Origin: Candidatus Hydrogenedentota bacterium
Lineage (GTDB): Bacteria > Hydrogenedentota > Hydrogenedentia > Hydrogenedentiales > CAITNO01
NCBI GenBank assembly: GCA_903922535.1
Contig: CAIXUF010001093.1
Location: forward strand, 1-14,819
Length of the DNA stretch: 14,819 nt
Reading direction: 5' to 3'
The notes under the pieces are model-generated. The model saw only the letters and a program-made list of their open reading frames with translations. It ran no database searches and was not told the DNA's origin. The translations under genes and the position numbers were made by a program. How positions within the stretch are numbered: position 1 is the first letter of the stretch; each line of letters opens with the position of its first letter. Positions 1 to 7,068 of the stretch are shown here, one piece after another.

Positions 1-231
1 ATTCTCCACCCACGGCACATACCGGTACTCGTTGTAGACCAAGGATCGATCGGGAGCCATGGCCCACCAGGGAGCACCGGCATAGGGGGTTCCCACATCC
101 GGATAGCCGTTCGGTGGACGGATTCGACAACAACAACCGAAATCTCGGGGCGCAGGCAGCGCTTCACCAAATGCGGGGCAGGGGAAAGGACACTCCGCCG
201 AAAAGGCGGAAAATCGGCTAACCGCTGGGCA
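1..231 (-). other. Open minus-strand frame at left edge, possible gene fragment
   Basis: The minus strand is open from an in-frame TGA at 232-234 to the window edge, 77 codons. Its distal part, read leftwards from about position 96, has a natural-looking, aromatic-rich composition (for example APWWAMAPDRSLVYNEYRY), while the part nearest the stop looks random. In-frame starts would be a GTG at 96-94 or an ATG at 60-58, and neither has a clear Shine-Dalgarno sequence. I do not recognise a family. It may be the N-terminal end of a gene continuing to the left, or chance. A small hairpin (TCCGCC-GAAAA-GGCGGA, 194-210) lies in the same stretch and has no T-run on either strand. Confidence 0.22.
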
Positions 232-491
232 TCACAGACCCCGAATTGGGACTTCCCCACAGCAATGGGCAAGCCCTTTAGAGGGTACAACCGAAGGAAA
301 AGGGTGTTGCCGAAAGAGTGGGGCGTTGTCGGGATGGTTCTTACAGCCGCGCTTGCTGGCCGCGTTTCCGGCCGATGCTGGAATTAGGATTTCCCGGCAC
401 CTGACGCATATACGAAACTGAAACGACAGAGCGAAAGTCTTAGTTGTAGAAATCGTGAAGATTGTTGTGTGTCGTGCCGAAAGGGAGACCA
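232..491. other. Non-coding stretch upstream of the small membrane protein gene
   Basis: No frame here has protein-like composition together with a ribosome binding site. The longer open frames are rich in Arg, Pro, Gly and Ser, as expected of GC-rich non-coding DNA. The last 90 bases are more AT-rich and should hold the promoter and leader of the gene at 492, but no convincing -35/-10 pair was found. No tRNA, repeat or terminator was recognised. Confidence 0.5.
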
Positions 492-887
492 ATGAACACA
501 ACCGTGCTCGTGAAAACGGCGGCCGCCTGTGCCGTGGCGGTCGCGCTGGGACTGCTGGAAGCGGCGTGGACCACGCCGGAAGCGCCGGGAGCAACCCGGG
601 CGATGCTGGGATCTTTCGGCATTGGGGTTGCGTTGGCCGTTGTATGCTGGCCCCGGCTGTGGTGGGTTCCCGCCCTGGGAATGCTCGAAGAACTGGTCCA
701 GATTTTCGTGGGCCAGCTTCCACCAGTGCGTCCCAGCGTGTCTCAGGCACTGTTCCATCACTGGTCTGCATCCTTTACCTGGATTAATCTCTATCCCTAC
801 CTCTCCTTTCCGCTGGCGGGCATTATTGGAGAGGCAATTTACCTGCGCCACAGACAGCGTGTGTCCAAGCGTGAGGGGTTTGTGTGA
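492..887 (+). CDS. Small hypothetical integral membrane protein
   Basis: This 131-residue protein was not recognised. The ATG at 492 is preceded by AAGGGAG four bases upstream, which favours it over an in-frame TTG at 462. Three hydrophobic segments can be seen: about residues 5-25, 40-73 (broken by PRLWWVP, so possibly two short helices), and 98-118. A basic tail follows (RHRQRVSKREGFV), which by the positive-inside rule would face the cytoplasm. Acidic residues fall in or beside the hydrophobic segments (E23, E66-E67, E114), with a His pair at 89-90. Such buried charges occur in membrane enzymes and transporters, but no catalytic motif can be assigned. The gene stands alone, converges with the glycosidase gene at its right, and has no evident functional link to the rest of the window. 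It is probably real, given its ribosome site, membrane pattern and clean ends. Confidence 0.65.
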   Translation: MNTTVLVKTAAACAVAVALGLLEAAWTTPEAPGATRAMLGSFGIGVALAVVCWPRLWWVPALGMLEELVQIFVGQLPPVRPSVSQALFHHWSASFTWINLYPYLSFPLAGIIGEAIYLRHRQRVSKREGFV

Positions 888-926
888 GGTGGCCTGCCTT
901 TCCGCCCCGCCAAGCTCAGAACGAAC

Positions 927-955
927 TCCCGGTCCCACCGGATGGGTTCTCGGGA
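927..955. terminator. Imperfect hairpin between convergent genes
   Basis: In the 87-bp gap between the convergent stops at 887 and 975, TCCCG (927-931) pairs with CGGGA (951-955) around an inner CCCA/TGGG pair (934-937 with 943-946). A smaller alternative, GGTTC-TCGG-GAACC, overlaps its right arm. There is no T-run on either strand, so intrinsic termination is not clear. Position is the main argument for a bidirectional terminator. Confidence 0.25.
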
Positions 956-974
956 ACCACAACGGGCGGCATGT

Positions 975-2966
975 TCATGACGGACCCACCTGCACTGCGT
1001 GGGAACCAGGACTGATCTGTTTCTCGACCGTCTTTCCTCCCGCCATGAGGCGCAGCGTGAAGTTCCCGTCGCTTTCGACGGATATGTGACGCGGTGCTTC
1101 GGCCGTTGCCGGTTCAGCGATCAAGTCGACTTTGAATCCATTGAAGCACAGGTTGGCCAGGCCATGGCGTTCGTCTTGCCGGATCGTCCAGGTGATGGTG
1201 TTTCCCGGAGCGTCGATTTCGAGACCCAGGATGTGCTCCATAAGATTGGCCACCGGGCCGATGCCCGCCCAGCCGACGAAGTCCGGCGCACCGCAGCCCA
1301 GAACCTTGTCGGGCGCCATGTTCTCGCGCAGCGTCTTCTGATTCTGATAATCCGCCACGCATGCCCGGTGGTACTTCCGGGCGAGTTCATGGAGATCATC
1401 CGCATACCCCGTTTGCTTGAGGCCCTCCTGCACCATGCATTGCGTCGGTGGCCATACTGCCCCGCGCCAGTATTGCCCGTTTTCGGCGTTGTAACCGGCG
1501 CTGTCGGCGGACAGGCTGGGCACGCCTGTCAGGCGGTTGAACGATGCCGGATTCCGCAGTTCCTTCACCATGCCGGCGGCGCGTTCGGGCGGGGCAAAGC
1601 CCGCCATCAACGGCCAGAACAGGTGAACATGCTTGCAAAGAATCCCCGGCGTGAGTTCGGTGATCGGGCGCCCGTCCTTGTCCAGATCGTTGTAAATCTG
1701 ATGTGCGTCGTCCCAGAAGAATCGGTTGACCAGTTGCTTCAGTTCTTCATTCTGTGCCTCGAAGAAGCCTTTCATGTCCTCGCGGCCAAGTTCGCCGGCC
1801 ATTCTCGCCAGACATTGCGCCGCAAGCCCCTGATAGCTGGTGGCCGATACCGCCGAGTGCATGAGAGCGTTGCGCGGTGAGTCATCTGCTTCCTGGAGGC
1901 CGTTGGTCCAGTACAGGCCGTCTTCGCGCCGCTGATAGGCCATCCACCACTCATAATGCCGCACCAGCGGCAGGAAGACGGCGCGCAGCCGATCCTTGTC
2001 ACCGGTGACCAGATAGTTTTCCCACTCGGCCCAGGCCAGCAATGGGGGATTGACCGGAAAGCCCGAGGAAACCTCGCGGTTGTCCCTGTCGCTCTCGCGG
2101 CAAATGTAGCCATTTTCGTGCTGGCGGGCATACACGTTGTCGAGGGCGGTGACAAACGGATAGGCATGGTGGCCATAGCGCGCGAAATGGAGCATGAAAC
2201 AGGTGTCGAAGATCATCGTCGAACCCCACTCGCCCCAGGTCGGATAGCCGATCAGATTGGAAACGGCCTGGTGCTGATCCGTAAACGGCGCATAGGTCCA
2301 GACATGCAGAAGAGTGTTCCAGCAGTACCAGTAGGCGTCCAGGGCATCCTGATGGCCGTCCCAGACGGGCGCGGGAAACTGGTCGCGGATCTGGGCCAAT
2401 GCGGGCGGGGCGTTCTTGCGATAGGCCTTGACTTCAAACCAGGGTGATAGCGGTTCCTCCGCGGAATACGGCACCGGCTTCATGTTGACCCAATGGGCGC
2501 CCCGGCGCGGATTCCTGTAGCGCTCTTCATCGGACGCGTCGGTCCGGTTCAATGTTTTGCCGGTGGTGAAGCTTCCCCGAGTCGCCGCATTGACCAGTTC
2601 GACGCGTTTGCCGTCTCGGGTCTCGAAGGGCGTGATGCGCCAGTGGTAGGTGGTCGCAGGCAGTGCGGCGAACCGGTATTCCGTGGTGTCGTCCTTCAGA
2701 TCGCACGCGATGAACGGCTGGGACAAATCGGCCTGACGGCTGACTTCGAGCGCGACGTTCCACCAGGGATTCAAATTCTTGCTGATGGGATAGTCCCAGC
2801 GCAAAACGGCTGTCAGGAAACTCTCGATGGTTTCGCCGTCCTTCGGCGAAACCATGCGGAGCGCGTCAGAAACATCGGCATCAATCGCCGGAACGCTTGC
2901 CGCATGCAGCGCAAGCCAGAGGATCGACAGCCCAAACAGGGCACTTCTCAGATTCTCAGTTCTCAT
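975..2966 (-). CDS. Secreted MGH1-like six-hairpin glycoside hydrolase
   Basis: This is a likely exo-acting glycosidase of the GH63/GH37-like (alpha/alpha)6-barrel group, 663 residues, exported. The ATG at 2966 is chosen because it begins a clean signal peptide (MRTENLRS then a hydrophobic core, cleavage near residues 26-28 after AASVPA); an upstream in-frame start at 3020 would overlap the symporter gene. Residues about 38-137 resemble a fibronectin-III-like beta domain (TTYHWRITP, GSFTTG). The barrel spans about 195-585 with family landmarks: GEWGSTMIFDTCF at 245-257, QEADDSPRN at 358-366, ENGQYWRGAVWPP at 495-507 and LRENMAPD at 546-553. By comparison with GH63 enzymes, D361 would be the general acid and E548 the general base. 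A short beta domain (about 586-663) closes the protein. The 41-bp gap from the symporter gene suggests one transcript, so the symporter may import its product. Substrate is not deducible. A lipid-anchored version is unlikely, as no lipobox is seen. Confidence 0.85.
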   Translation of the reverse strand: MRTENLRSALFGLSILWLALHAASVPAIDADVSDALRMVSPKDGETIESFLTAVLRWDYPISKNLNPWWNVALEVSRQADLSQPFIACDLKDDTTEYRFAALPATTYHWRITPFETRDGKRVELVNAATRGSFTTGKTLNRTDASDEERYRNPRRGAHWVNMKPVPYSAEEPLSPWFEVKAYRKNAPPALAQIRDQFPAPVWDGHQDALDAYWYCWNTLLHVWTYAPFTDQHQAVSNLIGYPTWGEWGSTMIFDTCFMLHFARYGHHAYPFVTALDNVYARQHENGYICRESDRDNREVSSGFPVNPPLLAWAEWENYLVTGDKDRLRAVFLPLVRHYEWWMAYQRREDGLYWTNGLQEADDSPRNALMHSAVSATSYQGLAAQCLARMAGELGREDMKGFFEAQNEELKQLVNRFFWDDAHQIYNDLDKDGRPITELTPGILCKHVHLFWPLMAGFAPPERAAGMVKELRNPASFNRLTGVPSLSADSAGYNAENGQYWRGAVWPPTQCMVQEGLKQTGYADDLHELARKYHRACVADYQNQKTLRENMAPDKVLGCGAPDFVGWAGIGPVANLMEHILGLEIDAPGNTITWTIRQDERHGLANLCFNGFKVDLIAEPATAEAPRHISVESDGNFTLRLMAGGKTVEKQISPGSHAVQVGPS

Positions 2967-3007
2967 ACTTGCTGATTTCCAAACAGTCAGTTGGGGATGG
3001 GATGTGC

Positions 3008-4681
3008 TCACCACAGCCACCAGTACAGGCCGATGGTGGTGACGCAGAGAACGGCCAGTTGCAGGCGCCAGTCGCGCAGACCTTCGATGCGTTCATGATG
3101 ACTGCCCCAGTCGATCGTCGTGGTGGCCAGCTTCTCGGGGGCGGTCGGCTTGGTCATCCAGGAGACGGCGAACAGCGTGAGGGTGACCAGCACGGTTCCC
3201 CAGAAACCGCGATAGGTGTAATTCTCGGTTAACACATGGTGCAGGAAGGGGAGTGTTCGTGTGCCTAGCGGCACGCCGCCCACCCTGCCGCCGAGCATGT
3301 TCATCATCTGGTCGGAAACGAAGAACGCCGCGGCCACCATGCCGACCAGCACCGACGCCACCGCGCCAGTCATGTTGACCCGTTTGCTCAGGATGCCGAA
3401 GATGATGGCCGGTGTGATCGGCATGACCAGGTAGATCGAGATGGTTTGCAGGTACTTGTACAGGCCCTCCTGGTTCTTGTAAACCAGATAGGCCGCGCCG
3501 ATGCCCAGGGCCGTGCTCACTGCGATGGCGATGCGACCGATGAACACCTGCTGCCGCTCCGAGGTCCGGGGGCGCAGCCGCAGCACAAAGTCGCGCACGA
3601 CCAGCGTGGAGACCGAGTTCATTGTGGCGTCGAGCGCGGAGATGAGCGCGCAGACCAGCGCCGCCAGCACCAGCCCGCGCACCCCCGTGGGAAGCATGTG
3701 GTTCATCAGCGCGACGAAGGTTTCCTTGGGGTTGACCGGCTGCCACTCGGGATGCTTGGCGGCCAGCGCATGCAGCACCACGCCCGGCAGCGCGAAGATG
3801 AACACGGGCGTGAATTTGAGCAGCACGCAGAGCATCGCCCCCCAGCGTGCGTGTTTCAAATCGCGCGCGCCCAGCACGCGCTGCACATTCACCTGGTCCA
3901 CGCCCCAATAGAAGACGCCGCCGTAGATCGCGCCCAGAATGATGCCCCAGAAGGGATAGTCCGCGTCGGTGTACGGTTTGTGAATGTGAATCATTTGCGG
4001 ATCAATGTGATTGATGCCCTCCACCAGTCCGTTCCAGCCGCCCGCGTAATAGAGTCCGAAGCCAAGCATTAGCGTGCAGCCCAGGATCTTGATGACGCTC
4101 TGGATGATGTCCGCGTAGGCGACCGCCGCGAAACCGCCGATCATGGTGAAGATCGCGGTAATCACGCCCAGCGCGACTACCGTGTGCATCACGTCCAGGT
4201 TCAGGATCTGCTTGATGACCAGCGCGCCGGCAAACAGGCAAAAGGCCATCTTGGTCATCACGCAGATGACCAGCATCAGTCCGGAGAAGCACACGCGGGC
4301 GGAGGTGTTATAACGGATTTCCAGAAACTCGGGGATGGTGAACACCCGGTTTTTGAAATAATAGGGGAAGAGCACCGCCGCGCCGAAGCCGAGGCACATT
4401 GCCGTGGTCAGTTCCACCGTGCCCGCCGAAAGGCCGTAGCGGTAGGCGTCGCCGGTGAGCCCCACCAGGTGCTCGGCGCCGATGTTCGTGGCGTAGAGCG
4501 ACAGGCCGACGATCCACCAGGGAAGGCTGCGTCCCGCCAGGAAGAAATGCGCGCTGTCCTTGCCCGCGCCAATCCGCCGGGCCATGTAGCCGCCAAACAG
4601 AATGGAGCCGATGATGGCCGACATGCCGACAATCCAGTCGAGTGTCGTCAAGACGAAACCGGTTGCTGCCTGAGGATTCAT
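3008..4681 (-). CDS. Sodium:solute symporter (SSS/SGLT family)
   Basis: A 557-residue inner-membrane Na+-coupled transporter, probably for a sugar or sugar acid. The start at 4681 has AAAGG and AGAAGG just upstream and gives an N-terminus leading directly into helix 1; a 25-residue upstream extension is charged and not family-like. Family landmarks are FLAGRSLPWW (47-56), SLYATNIGAEH (61-71), YWGVDQVNVQRVLGARD (258-274) and ALISALDATMNSVST (345-359), the last near the sodium-site region of helix 8. About 13-14 hydrophobic helices are visible and the length is normal. It is first in a two-gene unit with the secreted glycosidase and diverges from the dehydrogenase at 4910, sharing a control region with it. 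Substrate cannot be read from sequence; context points to the glycosidase product. Confidence 0.92.
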   Translation of the reverse strand: MNPQAATGFVLTTLDWIVGMSAIIGSILFGGYMARRIGAGKDSAHFFLAGRSLPWWIVGLSLYATNIGAEHLVGLTGDAYRYGLSAGTVELTTAMCLGFGAAVLFPYYFKNRVFTIPEFLEIRYNTSARVCFSGLMLVICVMTKMAFCLFAGALVIKQILNLDVMHTVVALGVITAIFTMIGGFAAVAYADIIQSVIKILGCTLMLGFGLYYAGGWNGLVEGINHIDPQMIHIHKPYTDADYPFWGIILGAIYGGVFYWGVDQVNVQRVLGARDLKHARWGAMLCVLLKFTPVFIFALPGVVLHALAAKHPEWQPVNPKETFVALMNHMLPTGVRGLVLAALVCALISALDATMNSVSTLVVRDFVLRLRPRTSERQQVFIGRIAIAVSTALGIGAAYLVYKNQEGLYKYLQTISIYLVMPITPAIIFGILSKRVNMTGAVASVLVGMVAAAFFVSDQMMNMLGGRVGGVPLGTRTLPFLHHVLTENYTYRGFWGTVLVTLTLFAVSWMTKPTAPEKLATTTIDWGSHHERIEGLRDWRLQLAVLCVTTIGLYWWLW

Positions 4682-4723
4682 CCTTCTGCCTTTCTCTGTG
4701 TCCCGGCGCTTGCTGAACCCGGC

Positions 4724-4739
4724 TTCATTCTTGAATGAA
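4724..4739. promoter_or_regulatory. 16-bp palindrome, candidate operator
   Basis: TTCATTC-TT-GAATGAA has perfect 7-bp arms around a 2-bp centre, in an AT-rich patch of otherwise GC-rich DNA, 43 bp upstream of the symporter start codon. Size and placement suit a dimeric repressor or activator site. A weak leftward -10 candidate (AAGAAT on the minus strand, 4732-4727) lies inside it, 18 bp from a TTGACC -35 candidate at 4756-4751, so a bound repressor would block that promoter. The base pattern is seen; the function is inferred. Confidence 0.45.
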
Positions 4740-4809
4740 CAGACACGCGGGGTCAAGGAGGCGCATGAAGGTTCGAGCGATGCGTGAAATCACAGTGGAA
4801 TGTGCGCCA

Positions 4810-4838
4810 TTGACAACTCCGTAAGACTTCGATATCCT
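4810..4838 (+). promoter_or_regulatory. Sigma-70-like promoter for the rightward genes
   Basis: A consensus -35 box TTGACA (4810-4815) is followed, after exactly 17 bp, by TATCCT (4833-4838), which matches four of six bases of the -10 consensus. Transcription would start near 4845, giving a leader of roughly 65 bases before the ATG at 4910. Confidence 0.45.
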
Positions 4839-4909
4839 TCGGAGGTGGACCCGGTTGCGGTGGGGTTCTGTTCACGGAAACAAAGGCCAGGGTGTCAGGA
4901 AACACAAAC

Positions 4910-5944
4910 ATGGTGCAGTCCGAGGATAAACGTGTGGTTGTTGTTGATACGGGCTACGTCTCCTTTGATCAGGAAATCGAGATTCTAGGCCGTTCGGGGT
5001 ATTCGCTGGACCTTTTTCCCGGGGACCGGCTCGACACCGTCGGCAAGGCCCAGTTTGCGCGCGGCGCGGCGGGTATGTTCGTGCGGTGGTCCGTTGTGGA
5101 TGACACGTTTCTAGACGCCGCCGAAACGCTCCGGGCCATCGTGCGTTACGGGGTTGGCTACGACAACATCAATCTTGAGGCCGTATCCGCGCGGGGAATA
5201 CCGGTGTGCAATGTGCAGGGTTATGCGAACCATTCCGTCTCGGATCATGCGCTGGTGTTAATCTTGGCGTGTGTCCGCGGACTGCGTGTGGGAATGGAAC
5301 AATTGCGGCCCAATTATGCGGCTCCACCAAGCGCCCACATGCCGGAATTGCATGAGATGACGCTGGGCATTGTCGGGCTGGGCCGGATCGGCGGGGCCCT
5401 CTGCGCGAAGGCGCGGGGGCTTTTCGGGCGTGTTGTTGCCTGTGATCCCCACGTGCCGGTGGCGCGATTTGCGGAATTGGGCGCGGAGGCGTGTTCCTTC
5501 GACAAACTGCTGGCCGAGAGCGATGTGGTGAGCCTTCACTGTAACCTCACCGGCGAGACTCACCACCTCTTGAATGCGCAAAGGTTTGACAACATGCGGC
5601 CGAATGTCGTTATAGTGAACACGTCGCGCGGCCCGGTGGTGGACGAAGAGGCGCTCACGTCGGCCTTGGAAACGGGCAAAGTGTTCGCGGCGGGGTTGGA
5701 TGTTTTCGAGGACGAACCCCCCAAATCGAACCGGGACGCGCTGCTGTCGCATCCGCGGGTTGTGGCCACGGGCCACTATGCGTGGTACAGTGAGCGGGCC
5801 AGCCGCGAGCTTCAACGGCGCGCCGCGCTGAATCTCGACGCCATGCTGCGGGGAGAGCTTCCCGAGGACTGTCTGAACCGGGAGGAACTTGACCGTGGGA
5901 AACGAATCGAAGAGCCCTTTAACGGCGCAATAGGATTGTGGTAA
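4910..5944 (+). CDS. D-isomer-specific 2-hydroxyacid dehydrogenase A
   Basis: A 344-residue cytoplasmic NAD(P)-dependent oxidoreductase, predicted to interconvert a D-2-hydroxyacid and its 2-oxoacid. The ATG at 4910 has AGGA nine bases upstream; a GTG at 4892 is possible but gives an unlikely extension. The Rossmann motif is canonical: GLGRIG at 156-161, with D179 at the end of the second strand favouring NAD over NADP. The catalytic trio is R240 (NTSRG), E269 (DVFEDEP) and H289 (GHYAWYSE). The RYGVGYDNI region (79-87) and the overall pattern resemble the C-terminal-binding-protein/phosphoglycerate-dehydrogenase-like subgroup. It is the first rightward gene but is set apart from the next by about 250 bp containing an inverted repeat array. 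A paralogue lies at 13623. Substrate unknown; context favours a sugar acid over serine biosynthesis. Confidence 0.88.
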   Translation: MVQSEDKRVVVVDTGYVSFDQEIEILGRSGYSLDLFPGDRLDTVGKAQFARGAAGMFVRWSVVDDTFLDAAETLRAIVRYGVGYDNINLEAVSARGIPVCNVQGYANHSVSDHALVLILACVRGLRVGMEQLRPNYAAPPSAHMPELHEMTLGIVGLGRIGGALCAKARGLFGRVVACDPHVPVARFAELGAEACSFDKLLAESDVVSLHCNLTGETHHLLNAQRFDNMRPNVVIVNTSRGPVVDEEALTSALETGKVFAAGLDVFEDEPPKSNRDALLSHPRVVATGHYAWYSERASRELQRRAALNLDAMLRGELPEDCLNREELDRGKRIEEPFNGAIGLW

Positions 5945-5968
5945 GTTCACCTGCGACGCATTGCAGTC

Positions 5969-6088
5969 ATGGACGGCATGGACGGTATGGACTTTATGGA
6001 CGAAATGGACGAAATGGACTGAATTCGGCGGTTGATCGGGGCGCTTGTCCATTCCGTCCATCACGTCCATTCCGTCCATAAAGTCCAC
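5969..6088. repeat. Inverted tandem arrays of 9-mers, ATGGACNNN and GTCCATNNN
   Basis: Five and a half direct 9-bp units of ATGGACNNN run from 5969 to 6020. After a spacer of about 26 bp, four and a half units of the complementary GTCCATNNN run from 6047 to 6088. The arms 5989-6019 and 6056-6086 are complementary at 28 of 31 positions, including a 14-bp perfect outer stretch (GGACTTTATGGACG), so the RNA could form a long stem with a 36-nt loop. The 9-bp period keeps frame, so translation would give Met-Asp-X repeats one way and Val-His-X the other, but no ribosome site or convincing gene accompanies them. A small hairpin follows (TGGGC-GACA-GCCCA, 6103-6116). The array occupies most of the gap between dehydrogenase A and the SDR gene. 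It may be a mobile or expanding non-coding repeat, a transcript-processing or attenuation structure, or both. Confidence 0.9.
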
Positions 6089-6194
6089 GGAGCCGAGGAT
6101 TTTGGGCGACAGCCCAGAAGCCGCGCGACGTTTCTTGGGTTGTTGAGTTTCAAACCGCGTGACCTGCCGACTGGGCAGGGATGAGGGTAGTGAT

Positions 6195-7037
6195 ATGGGC
6201 TGCACAGGCAGACTTTCGGGAAAGAGGGCGCTTGTCACCGGGTCGGGCACGGGGATCGGGCGCGAGATTGCGCTCGAGTTCGCCCGCCAGGGGGCGGATG
6301 TGGTGCTGCATTATGCCCACAGCGACACCGGCGCCAAGAGCGCGGTGGCGGAGATTCAGGAAATGGGCCGCAAAGCGGCGGCGTTTCGCGCCAATTTTGG
6401 GGACGTGGACGAGGTGATCGGGCTGGGGGAGTCGGCGCTCGAATTCCTCGGGGGGGTGGATTGCCTCGTCAACAATGCGGGCATCACCTTCAACAAACCC
6501 TTTGGCAAGGTCACGCGCGAGCAGTTTGACCAGATGTACCATGTGAATATCCGCGCACAGTTCTTCCTCACGCAGCGCATCACCGCTGAAATGGAGAAGC
6601 AAGGCGGCGGGGCCGTCTGCAACATCACTTCGATTCACGGGGTGCAGGGCGCGCCCGAGCATTCGGTTTACGCGGGGACCAAGGGTGCCATTATCGCCTA
6701 CACGCGGTCCCTGGCCGTGGAACTGGGCCACAAGGGCATTCGCGTGAACGCGATTGCGCCGGGCTGGGTAACGGTCGAGAACTACTACAAGACCATTCCC
6801 GGATTCAACGAAGAGGATGCCAAGAAAGACGCGGCCGCGAAAGTGCCCCTGGGCCGGGCGGGCGTACCGCTGGACATCGCCAAACTGGCCGCATTTCTGT
6901 GTTCCGGGGACGCGGGTTACATCATAGGGCAAACCATTGTTGCCGACGGCGGGACGACGTCGCTGATGTCGTTGATTTCCGATTTCCGCAACGAGTCGGC
7001 TGCACGCTTTGGGACGGGGTATCTGCCTGGAGTGTAA
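6195..7037 (+). CDS. SDR-family NAD(P)-dependent oxidoreductase
   Basis: A 280-residue classical short-chain dehydrogenase/reductase of the FabG/glucose-dehydrogenase/KduD type, cytoplasmic, probably oxidising or reducing a hydroxyl on a sugar or sugar acid. The ATG at 6195 has GAGGG about six bases upstream. Motifs in order: TGSGTGIG cofactor loop (15-22), NNAG (93-96), active-site N118, S146, Y159 and K163 (YAGTK), then a VNAIAPGW segment (184-191). It is longer than a typical FabG (about 245-250), with an extra C-terminal tail (SDFRNESAARFGTGYLPGV) that may help shape the substrate pocket or the oligomer. It heads a closely spaced run of nine genes; the next starts 31 bp after its stop. 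Roles seen in comparable loci include KduD-like reduction of a keto-uronate and aldose dehydrogenation. The sequence alone does not choose. Confidence 0.88.
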   Translation: MGCTGRLSGKRALVTGSGTGIGREIALEFARQGADVVLHYAHSDTGAKSAVAEIQEMGRKAAAFRANFGDVDEVIGLGESALEFLGGVDCLVNNAGITFNKPFGKVTREQFDQMYHVNIRAQFFLTQRITAEMEKQGGGAVCNITSIHGVQGAPEHSVYAGTKGAIIAYTRSLAVELGHKGIRVNAIAPGWVTVENYYKTIPGFNEEDAKKDAAAKVPLGRAGVPLDIAKLAAFLCSGDAGYIIGQTIVADGGTTSLMSLISDFRNESAARFGTGYLPGV

Positions 7038-7068
7038 AGGGAATTTGGTCCGAACAGGAGGGACTTTC

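Larger units (their letters stand above)
4682..4909. promoter_or_regulatory. Divergent control region between symporter and dehydrogenase genes
   Basis: This 228-bp gap separates the leftward symporter/glycosidase unit from the rightward catabolic run. It holds a perfect-arm 16-bp palindrome near the symporter start and a rightward promoter candidate, given as separate entries. A divergent layout with a palindrome is what one expects of substrate-responsive control, but no regulator gene is present in the window, so the binding protein is unknown. Confidence 0.6.

Noticed and set aside
194..210. Hairpin TCCGCC-GAAAA-GGCGGA as an intrinsic terminator
   Set aside because: The stem is only 6 bp and no T-run follows it on either strand.
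999..1880. Plus-strand open frame of 293 codons inside the glycosidase region
   Set aside because: It is antisense to the glycosidase barrel, which shows catalytic motifs; this frame shows none.
2966..3020. Upstream in-frame start for the glycosidase gene at 3020
   Set aside because: It would overlap the symporter gene and bury the signal peptide behind 18 extra residues.
5969..6088. CRISPR array
   Set aside because: Units are 9 bp with 3-bp variable positions and invert halfway. There are no 20-40 bp repeats, no regular spacers and no cas genes.
5258..6250. Minus-strand open frame of 330 codons containing Val-His-X and Met-Asp-X runs
   Set aside because: It is antisense to dehydrogenase A, which has full family motifs and a ribosome site. 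Its unusual peptide runs come only from the 9-mer repeats, and the rest has the Arg/Pro/His-rich look of an antisense frame in GC-rich DNA.
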